Both the position numbers and the translations under genes were made by a program. Of a stretch of 64,000 nucleotides of DNA, positions 17,109 through 24,592 are shown one piece after another. Positions within the stretch are counted from its first letter, which is position 1, and each line of letters opens with the position of its first letter. Source of the DNA: UBA3775 sp964584255 (GTDB lineage: Bacteria > Bacillota > Clostridia > Lachnospirales > Lachnospiraceae); contig CAZOZM010000001.1 of NCBI GenBank assembly GCA_964584255.1, positions 62,001 to 126,000 on the forward strand. Reading direction: 5' to 3'. Below the pieces are notes generated by a model that saw only the letters and a list, made by a program, of their open reading frames with translations, ran no database searches and had not been told where the DNA came from.

Positions 17109-17702
17109 ATGAAAAAAGAATTTGATGACAGATTAAGAAGACTTTTGCATGATATGCAGGAGTCTTTTTTTGGAAAGAAAAAAGAAGACAGGAATAATCC
17201 AGCAGTGATAATTGCCCTGATGGGAACACTGACAGCCCTAAGCATAGTATTTGAACGTCTTATTTATATTCCGGTAGGTGACTCATCTCGATATTCACTG
17301 GTTTTTATTATCATGGCAACATCAGGAGTAATATTGGGCGGACTTCGTGCCGGAGTTGTAGGTATTCTGGCGGATATTATCGGTTCGCTTATGGTGTACG
17401 GAAACGTAAATCCGCTTATTATGGCATGCGTTTTTCTTTCATCAGTTTTCTTTGGATTATTTCTCTATAAAAAGCAGACGTTTTTAAGAGTGGTTGCGGC
17501 TGTTTTGTTTGACCAGATTTTATGTTCTCTGATTTTAAAAACAGGAGCATTGGCAATATGGTACTATAATGGAATGTCGGATTATGTAAAACTGTTTTTG
17601 ATAAGGTGCGTACAGGCTGCTATTATGATACCGCTGGAAATAGTGGTCTTATGTATGTTGTCAAAAATGCTTTATCCATATATAAAGAGAATGTTTGAAT
17701 AG
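17109..17702 (+). CDS. folT: Folate-specific ECF transporter S component FolT
   Basis: The 197-residue integral membrane protein has about six hydrophobic segments after a basic, soluble N-terminus of ~35 residues. The pattern (LSIVFERLIYIPVGDSSRY, GGLRAGVVGILADIIGSLM) is that of ECF S components of the folate family. S components bind vitamin at the membrane and work with a shared energising module encoded elsewhere. The THF riboswitch upstream and the FolC-type gene 11 bases downstream support a folate role. AGGAGGAG precedes the ATG. Confidence 0.88.
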   Translation: MKKEFDDRLRRLLHDMQESFFGKKKEDRNNPAVIIALMGTLTALSIVFERLIYIPVGDSSRYSLVFIIMATSGVILGGLRAGVVGILADIIGSLMVYGNVNPLIMACVFLSSVFFGLFLYKKQTFLRVVAAVLFDQILCSLILKTGALAIWYYNGMSDYVKLFLIRCVQAAIMIPLEIVVLCMLSKMLYPYIKRMFE

Positions 17703-17712
17703 AGGCGGAAAA

Positions 17713-20274
17713 ATGGAATACAGAGAAATTGAACAGGAACTTTTGTCTGATAAATATAATGTCAGTATACCGGGACTTGAAAGAATAAAAAAGGTACTTG
17801 AAAGGCTGGATGGAATACAGGACAAATTGAATGTGGTCCATGTTGTCGGAACAAATGGAAAAGGTTCTGTAACAACGATGCTTGCGCTTATTTACGGTGC
17901 GATGGGAAAGAAAGTTGGAGTTTTTTCTTCACCATACATAACATCTCTGACGGAATATATAAAAATATATGATAAGCGGAAGGAATACTATATTTCAGAA
18001 GAAGATTTTGCCGGGATTTCCAATGAAATAATGAACTTATTGGAGGAAACCGGTTTAAGGCTTACGCATTTTGAGTTCGTTACAGTATTGGCAGTTCTGT
18101 ATTTTTACAGAAAAGAATGTGATATTTGTATTTTTGAGGCCGGAATGGGCGGAGAAAAGGATGCAACAAATATTTTTTCTGAAAGTATATGTACCGGAAT
18201 TACATCAATCAGCCTTGAACATGAAAAGTTTTTGGGAAATACCCTTGCAGAAATTACAGAAACAAAAGCAGGTATATGCAATTATGAAGGAAGGATTTTT
18301 GCGACGGATTATATTGAAGGTTCTGATGATGAAATATCAGAAATGCTTAGATTGATATCGGAGAAAAAGAACATAGAACTATCCGGAATCGGAGATGTTT
18401 CCAATGTTCATATCAAAGGAGAGAAGCTTTATTTTAATTATGGCAAAATAGGAGAAATTGCAGTTAAGACAAGAGCATTGTATCAGGCAAAAAATGCTGC
18501 GTTGGCCATAGAAATGTCGGGATGCAGGGATGTTTCAATAATTAATTCGGCATTAAGCCGGTTTTATGTTAAGTCCCGATTTGAAATCGTTTCATCCGAA
18601 CCGCTTTTTATAGTTGACGGTGCTCATAATCCGGCAGGAGCATATGTCCTGGCTGAAACTCTTGAAAAATACAATGATAAGGGTAAATATATTTTTATAA
18701 CGGGAGTGATGAAGGACAAGGATTATTCCGGAATATATGACTGTCTTGATAAATATGTCGAGGCGTATATTTGCGTGGATGACTTAAACGGACGTGCATT
18801 GCCTTCTTATGAACTTGCAGAGTATCTGAGAAAATATAAAAAACCTGTTTATAATGCCGGAAATACGATGACAGCCGCTACCCTGATGAAAGAGTTAAGT
18901 GCTGAGAAAAAATCGTTTTTATATGCAGGATCGCTGTACTTTTCAGATGATATAAAAAAGGTTTTTTTCAGAATGTTTGACGGGAAAGAAACGGATAATC
19001 CCGCAGATGAATACATTAACAGACTGACATCAACGGATTTTTATTCAAAGAACTACAGTCTTGATGACATGAAAACCGTTTTGGGAAAAATGGGAAATCC
19101 TCAGGATAATCTTAAAATTATTCATGTTGCAGGTACAAACGGAAAAGGTTCTACCAGCAAAATGATTTATGAGCTGCTAAGACAAAATGGGCTTAACACA
19201 GGCCTTTTTACTTCGCCATTCATAAGAAGGTTTAATGAAAGAATAAGTTTTAACGGTTCTGATATTCCTGATGGAATGCTTGCAGGATGCGCAGAGCGAG
19301 TATATGATGTCTGTTTGGAAAATAGTATAGAACTTAATCAGTTTGCCATGCTAACATGTATTGCTTTTGTATATTATAACCTTATGATGGCCGATTATGT
19401 TGTTTTGGAAACCGGATTGGGAGGCACATATGATCCGACAAACATTATCAAAAATCCGGTTTGCTGTACGATAACCAACATCGGATTGGATCATACCGCA
19501 GTTTTAGGTGATACTCTGGAACAGATTGCAGAAGCGAAAGCCGGTATTATGAAAAAAGGCTGCAGTACGGTTCTTTATCCTATAGGTAAAAACCTCGTGC
19601 GGATATTTGAGAAAAGGGCAGAACAATTACATTGTGATTTACATAAGGTGTCTGAGAATGATATTGAAGAATTAAACTGCGACAGGGAAATGAACAGGTT
19701 CAGATACCGGGGAAAAGAGTATGCAATAAAACTTATGGGAAATTTCCAGGTTAGAAATGCATGCAATGCATTGGAAACGTATGGAATTGTTGCCGGACAG
19801 GATTCAAGAATGAATACATCTGAACTTTATGTACAAAAAGCGTTATCTGAGGTTTGCTGGATGGGCAGACTTGAAAAAATATCAGATAAACCTCTCATCT
19901 ACATAGATGGTGGACACAATCCACAATGCATAATGTCAATAACTGAGTACTTTAACACGCAGTTTGGAAAAAAAAGAAAAATCTATATTGCGGGATTTAT
20001 GAAGAACAAAGATTACAGAACGATGTTGCACATTCTGGCAGATAATTCTGACAATCTTTTTCTTACACCGGTCAGTACTGACAGAAGTCTGAGTAAATCA
20101 GAATTGACTAATGTCGTAAATCAAGATACAATTAATGCATATGTATGTGAAGATTTGTATGATGCATATAACAGAGCAATAAAGAAAGCGGACAATGAAT
20201 CGGTTATCTGTATTATCGGTTCTCTTTACCAGCTGAATGACATTTATTCGATAATAGAGAAGGAGAAGAATTAA
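17713..20274 (+). CDS. folC: Tandem FolC-FolC fusion (folylpolyglutamate / dihydrofolate synthase-like), 853 residues
   Basis: FolC ligases add glutamate to folates (and make dihydrofolate from dihydropteroate in bifunctional types). This one frame holds two complete Mur-ligase-type FolC modules. Module 1 spans about residues 1-430, with P-loop VVGTNGKGS (43-52), FEAGMGGEKDATN, LEHEKFLG and VDGAHNPAGA. Module 2 spans about 431-853, with P-loop VAGTNGKGS (471-480), LETGLGGTYDPTN, LDHTAVLGD and IDGGHNPQC. Both keep the nucleotide loop and catalytic His, but the usual GLGGRLDATN arginine is replaced in each (Glu in module 1, Thr in module 2). ATG 17713 follows GAGGCGG. I see no frameshift or stop between the modules. 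Confidence 0.88.
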   Translation: MEYREIEQELLSDKYNVSIPGLERIKKVLERLDGIQDKLNVVHVVGTNGKGSVTTMLALIYGAMGKKVGVFSSPYITSLTEYIKIYDKRKEYYISEEDFAGISNEIMNLLEETGLRLTHFEFVTVLAVLYFYRKECDICIFEAGMGGEKDATNIFSESICTGITSISLEHEKFLGNTLAEITETKAGICNYEGRIFATDYIEGSDDEISEMLRLISEKKNIELSGIGDVSNVHIKGEKLYFNYGKIGEIAVKTRALYQAKNAALAIEMSGCRDVSIINSALSRFYVKSRFEIVSSEPLFIVDGAHNPAGAYVLAETLEKYNDKGKYIFITGVMKDKDYSGIYDCLDKYVEAYICVDDLNGRALPSYELAEYLRKYKKPVYNAGNTMTAATLMKELSAEKKSFLYAGSLYFSDDIKKVFFRMFDGKETDNPADEYINRLTSTDFYSKNYSLDDMKTVLGKMGNPQDNLKIIHVAGTNGKGSTSKMIYELLRQNGLNTGLFTSPFIRRFNERISFNGSDIPDGMLAGCAERVYDVCLENSIELNQFAMLTCIAFVYYNLMMADYVVLETGLGGTYDPTNIIKNPVCCTITNIGLDHTAVLGDTLEQIAEAKAGIMKKGCSTVLYPIGKNLVRIFEKRAEQLHCDLHKVSENDIEELNCDREMNRFRYRGKEYAIKLMGNFQVRNACNALETYGIVAGQDSRMNTSELYVQKALSEVCWMGRLEKISDKPLIYIDGGHNPQCIMSITEYFNTQFGKKRKIYIAGFMKNKDYRTMLHILADNSDNLFLTPVSTDRSLSKSELTNVVNQDTINAYVCEDLYDAYNRAIKKADNESVICIIGSLYQLNDIYSIIEKEKN

Positions 20275-20333
20275 GTAAATGTCAATGGTAGAACAATGCA
20301 GGGACTGATTATGTGTTTGGAAACGGAGGAGCA

Positions 20334-22250
20334 ATGAGTGACGAAAGCAAAAACAATAATGTAGCGGAAAACTCATCGGAAAAAATTTCGGAATCATCAG
20401 AAAGTGATGCTTCGGTGAAATGTGCGAATGAGGAACAGTGTGAAGATAACAATCAGAACAGCACTGAAGATGTAAAAAAGAATAAAAAGGGAATTGTAAC
20501 GGCGGCAATAATCGCATTTTTGCTTCTTGCGGTTATTGTTGGAATTGCCATTACGAGTTGTGGCAAAGAGTCGGATAATTCATATACCGGAGGTAAAGTC
20601 CCCGTAGCTTCCGATCATACTGCCGTAAAAGCAGATGAGGCTGATGTGACGGAAACCCCGACTGTCACACTGACACCGGAGGAACCCGAGGAAACACCGG
20701 CACCAACACCGGAAGACACACCGACGCCGGAACCTACGGCTGCTCCAACGGATGTACCTTCGGGAGGAAATACCGGAGGCAGTCAGGGAGGAAGTAATGA
20801 CGGTTCAGATGTTCATGGGGCCTTAAGTGTAAAAGGTACTCAGCTGGTTGATGCATCGGGCAATCCGATTCAGCTTAAGGGTGTAAGTACACATGGTCTT
20901 CAGTGGTTTCCTGACTTTGTAAATTATGACGCATTTAAATCTCTCAGAGATGAATGGGGATGTAATGTTGTAAGACTTGCAATGTATACGCATGAGGGCG
21001 GATATTGCTCCGGCGCTGACAAAACCAAGTTAAAGAATCTGATTGACAACGGCGTTTCTTACGCAACACAGCTTAATATGTATGTCATTATTGACTGGCA
21101 TGTACTTAATGAAGGTTCACCTGTGACATATAAGAGTGATGCGATTTCTTTCTTTGATGAGGTGTCTAAGAAGTATTCATCTCAAAACAATGTCATTTAT
21201 GAAATTTGTAATGAACCTTGCAACGGAGCAGGCTGGTCAACAATCAAACAGTATGCTGAAGAAGTTATACCTGTTATCAAAGCAAACGACCCGGACGCTG
21301 TGATTATAGTCGGTACTCCGGAATGGTCACAGAGGGTAGATGAGGCAGCAGCAAATCCTATTAAAGGATATTCAAATATAATGTATGCACTTCATTTTTA
21401 TGCAGCAACGCATACGGACTGGCTCAGGGACAGAATGACAAGCGCAATAAATGCAGGATTACCTGTCTTTGTATCGGAATATGGAATATGCGATGCATCA
21501 GGTAATGGCGGTTGTGATATTAATCAGGCAAATGAATGGGTAAAAACCATGGATAAACATGGTGTGAGTTACGTTTGCTGGAACCTTGCAAATAAAAACG
21601 AATCATCGTCACTTATTAATTCAAGCGTTTCAAAGAAGAGCGGATGGACCTATGATGAACTTTCACAAGAAGGTAAATGGCTTGTTGATATGCTTGGAGG
21701 AAAAATAAGCAAGGGTTCTTCCGGAGCCTATAAGAGCGACACTTCGGCACCTCAGGCACCTTCAAATCCGACAACCGGAACAGGTAATTCGGGCGGCGGA
21801 AATAATACAGGAGGTAATTCATCAGGCGGAACAGCTTCGGGAAATGGTAATTCCAATTCCGGAGGCAGTGCTTCATCAGGAAACGGTAACGGAAATTCGG
21901 GTTCCGGAAATGTTTCAAAAGGCGGAACTGCAAATGTTACCGTAAATTCGACAGGTGATTGGACTGAGGGTGACAAAAACGTTCAACAGTATTCTCTGTC
22001 TTATAAGAATGCAACAGGCGGAGACATAAACGGCTGGAAAATAACAGTCAGGTTTTCCGGCAACATTGAATCTGATATAAACGGATGGAATGCGAAATTC
22101 TCTGTAAGTGGTGATACACTCACAATTACACCAAATGCGGAAGAGGAGTGGGCAACAAAAATTCCTTCAAATGGAGATATAGCATCTATTGGTTTTGCAG
22201 TTAAATCATCATCAAAGGTTTCGGTTGTTTCGTCGGTAATTTCGTATTGA
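20334..22250 (+). CDS. Membrane-anchored GH5 endoglucanase with C-terminal CBM2-like module
   Basis: The 638-residue protein begins with a Ser/Glu/Asn-rich N-terminus predicted inside the cell (about 1-50), one TM anchor (about 53-74) and a Thr/Pro/Glu linker (about 80-160). The GH5 domain follows (about 166-475, subfamily 2-like; LKGVSTHGLQWFP, IIDWHVLNEG), with proton donor E294 in the motif EICNEP and nucleophile E382 in VSEYG. A Gly/Ser/Asn linker leads to a beta-rich C-terminal module (about 545-638) with spaced Trp residues (GDWTEGD, INGWKITV, INGWNAKF) like a cellulose-binding CBM2. It should hydrolyse beta-1,4-glucans at the cell surface. GGAGGAGC precedes ATG 20334. No promoter is obvious; it may be co-transcribed with folC. 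Confidence 0.9.
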   Translation: MSDESKNNNVAENSSEKISESSESDASVKCANEEQCEDNNQNSTEDVKKNKKGIVTAAIIAFLLLAVIVGIAITSCGKESDNSYTGGKVPVASDHTAVKADEADVTETPTVTLTPEEPEETPAPTPEDTPTPEPTAAPTDVPSGGNTGGSQGGSNDGSDVHGALSVKGTQLVDASGNPIQLKGVSTHGLQWFPDFVNYDAFKSLRDEWGCNVVRLAMYTHEGGYCSGADKTKLKNLIDNGVSYATQLNMYVIIDWHVLNEGSPVTYKSDAISFFDEVSKKYSSQNNVIYEICNEPCNGAGWSTIKQYAEEVIPVIKANDPDAVIIVGTPEWSQRVDEAAANPIKGYSNIMYALHFYAATHTDWLRDRMTSAINAGLPVFVSEYGICDASGNGGCDINQANEWVKTMDKHGVSYVCWNLANKNESSSLINSSVSKKSGWTYDELSQEGKWLVDMLGGKISKGSSGAYKSDTSAPQAPSNPTTGTGNSGGGNNTGGNSSGGTASGNGNSNSGGSASSGNGNGNSGSGNVSKGGTANVTVNSTGDWTEGDKNVQQYSLSYKNATGGDINGWKITVRFSGNIESDINGWNAKFSVSGDTLTITPNAEEEWATKIPSNGDIASIGFAVKSSSKVSVVSSVISY

Positions 22251-22272
22251 TAAAGAATTTATGTTGTGATAT

Positions 22273-22307
22273 AATTCAGGTTGGCGTATGCCGACCTGAA
22301 TTTTTTT
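22273..22307 (+). terminator. Rho-independent terminator after the GH5 gene
   Basis: A 13-pair stem, AATTCAGGTTGGC (22273-22285) with GCCGACCTGAATT (22290-22302), has a four-base loop and runs into a T-tract at 22301-22307. Confidence 0.92.
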
Positions 22308-22337
22308 GGGTTTACTGAGCCGTTTTTTCCGTGACTT

Positions 22338-22374
22338 CTGAAGAGCAATTATGCAGGTTATAAATGTTCTTCAG
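22338..22374 (+). promoter_or_regulatory. Hairpin in the pnp leader
   Basis: CTGAAGAGCA (22338-22347) pairs with TGTTCTTCAG (22365-22374) over 10 pairs with one G-T, leaving a 17-base loop. The pnp mRNA of E. coli is autoregulated through a leader stem cut by RNase III; a similar role here is only an analogy. Confidence 0.4.
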
Positions 22375-22416
22375 TTGTTGCGGCGGCTCAAGATTATTTT
22401 TTAAGGAGAAAAGTTT

Positions 22417-24501
22417 ATGTTTAAAAGTTTTTCAATGGAGCTTGCAGGCAAAACTCTTACTGTAGATGTAGGTAGAGTGGCAGCACAGGCTAATGGCGCA
22501 GCTCTTATGCACTATGGTGACACAACGGTTCTTTCAACTGCAACAGCAAGCGAAAAGCCAAGAGATGGAATTGATTTCTTTCCTTTAAGTGTTGAATATG
22601 AAGAAAAAATGTATTCCGTAGGAAAAATTCCGGGTGGATTCAATAAGAGAGAAGGAAAGGCAAGTGAGAATGCCATTCTTACTTCAAGAGTTATCGACAG
22701 ACCTATGCGTCCTTTATTTCCAAAGGATTACAGAAACGATGTTACGATAAACAACCTTGTATTATCTGTTGATCCTGCATGCAGTCCGGAACTTACTGCA
22801 ATGTTAGGTTCTGCAATTTCTGTTGCAATTTCAGATATTCCATTTGATGGTCCATGTGCAACAACACAGGTTGGTCTTATAGACGGAGAGTTTATAATCA
22901 ATCCAAATGCAGAACAGACAGCCGTGTCTGATCTTAAGCTCACTGTAGCTTCTACAAGAGAAAAGGTAATAATGATCGAAGCAGGAGCAAATGAAATTCC
23001 TGAAGCAAAGATGATTGAGGCTATTTATCTTGCTGATTCGGTTAATAAAGACATAATTGCGTTTATTGATAAGATTGTTGCAGAATGCGGAAAGCCAAAG
23101 CACGAGTATACAAGCTGTGCAATTCCTGAAGACCTCTTCGCTGCAATCAGAGAAGTTGTTCCACCGGCAGATATGGAAGTTCTTATGTTCTCACCTGTTA
23201 AGCAGGAAAGAGAAGAAAGAATCAGTCAGTTGAAGGATACTCTCTGTGAGAAATTTGCAGACAACGAAGAGTGGCTTCCACTTATAGATGAAGCTGTTTA
23301 CCAGTACGAAAAGAAGACCGTTAGAAAGATGATTCTCAAAGATCATAAGAGACCTGACGGACGTGAAATAACACAGATTCGTCCGCTTGCGGCAGAAGTA
23401 GATATCATTCCGAGAGTACATGGTTCCGCAATGTTTACAAGAGGACAGACTCAGATTTGTGATATCGTAACACTTGCTCCGCTTTCAGAAGCACAGAAAA
23501 TTGATGGTCTTGATGAAAACGTAGTTTCAAAGAGATACATGCATCATTACAATTTTCCTGCATATTCAGTAGGTGAAACAAAGGTTTCAAGAGGTCCGGG
23601 ACGTAGAGAAATCGGTCATGGTGCCCTTGCAGAAAGAGCACTTATTCCTGTTCTTCCATCAGTAGAAGAATTCCCATATGCAATCAGAGCCGTATCAGAA
23701 ACATTTGAATCAAACGGATCTACTTCAATGGCATCAACATGTGCATCATGTATGTCACTTATGGCAGCAGGTGTTCCAATTAAGCGTATGGTTGCCGGAA
23801 TTTCATGTGGACTTGTAACCGGTGAGACCGATGATGATTATGTACTTCTTACAGATATTCAGGGACTTGAAGATTTCTTCGGAGATATGGATTTCAAGGT
23901 AACTGGTACAACTGAGGGTATTACAGCAATCCAGATGGATATAAAGATCCACGGATTAACGAGACCTATCGTAGAGGGTGCAATCGCTCGTTGCCGTGAA
24001 GCAAGAATGTTTATCATGGATACATGTATGAAGCCTGCAATTTCTGAACCAAGAAAAGAAGTTGGCAAATATGCTCCAAAGATTATCCAGATTCAGATTG
24101 ATCCATCAAAGATTGGTGAAGTTGTCGGTCAGAGAGGAAAGACAATCAATACAATTATTGAGCAGACAGGTGTCAAGATTGACATTACTGATGACGGAGC
24201 AGTTTCAATTTGCGGAGTTGATGCAGACTCAATGGAACTTGCAAAGAAATACATTGAGATTATTGCAACAGACTTTGAAGAAGGAATGGTTCTTGAGGGT
24301 AAGGTTGTAAGCATTAAAGAATTTGGTGCATTCCTTGAATTTGCACCTGGAAAAGAAGCTATGGTTCATATTTCAAAAATCTCAGACCACAGAATCAATC
24401 ATGTTGAGGATGTTCTTACTCTGGGAGATGTTGTTAAGGCTGTATGTCTTGGCAAAGATAAGATGGGCAGAGTAAGTTTCTCTATCAAGGATGTTAAGTA
24501 A
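22417..24501 (+). CDS. pnp: Polynucleotide phosphorylase (PNPase)
   Basis: A 3'-5' phosphorolytic exoribonuclease of mRNA turnover. The 694-residue protein has two RNase PH domains (GDTTVLSTATAS; GHGALAERALIPVLPS, and the FESNGSTSMASTCASCMSL segment read in parts), a KH domain (IGEVVGQRGKTINTIIEQTG) and a C-terminal S1 domain (GKVVSIKEFGAFLEFAPGKE). Length and order are standard. AAGGAG precedes the ATG. It is flanked by terminators on both sides, so it is a single-gene unit here, separate from rpsO. Confidence 0.97.
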   Translation: MFKSFSMELAGKTLTVDVGRVAAQANGAALMHYGDTTVLSTATASEKPRDGIDFFPLSVEYEEKMYSVGKIPGGFNKREGKASENAILTSRVIDRPMRPLFPKDYRNDVTINNLVLSVDPACSPELTAMLGSAISVAISDIPFDGPCATTQVGLIDGEFIINPNAEQTAVSDLKLTVASTREKVIMIEAGANEIPEAKMIEAIYLADSVNKDIIAFIDKIVAECGKPKHEYTSCAIPEDLFAAIREVVPPADMEVLMFSPVKQEREERISQLKDTLCEKFADNEEWLPLIDEAVYQYEKKTVRKMILKDHKRPDGREITQIRPLAAEVDIIPRVHGSAMFTRGQTQICDIVTLAPLSEAQKIDGLDENVVSKRYMHHYNFPAYSVGETKVSRGPGRREIGHGALAERALIPVLPSVEEFPYAIRAVSETFESNGSTSMASTCASCMSLMAAGVPIKRMVAGISCGLVTGETDDDYVLLTDIQGLEDFFGDMDFKVTGTTEGITAIQMDIKIHGLTRPIVEGAIARCREARMFIMDTCMKPAISEPRKEVGKYAPKIIQIQIDPSKIGEVVGQRGKTINTIIEQTGVKIDITDDGAVSICGVDADSMELAKKYIEIIATDFEEGMVLEGKVVSIKEFGAFLEFAPGKEAMVHISKISDHRINHVEDVLTLGDVVKAVCLGKDKMGRVSFSIKDVK

Positions 24502-24519
24502 ATAAAAGATCCGATATAT

Positions 24520-24570
24520 AAAGGCATCAATTAATCTGACTTTACGTTTTTTTAATGATGCCTTTTATTT
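24520..24570 (+). terminator. Terminator after pnp
   Basis: AAAGGCATCA (24520-24529) pairs perfectly with TGATGCCTTT (24556-24565); the flanking ATTAA/TTAA can extend the stem inward. It is followed by TTATTT. Confidence 0.75.
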
Positions 24571-24592
24571 ACATATGGGGAATGGAGGAAAA

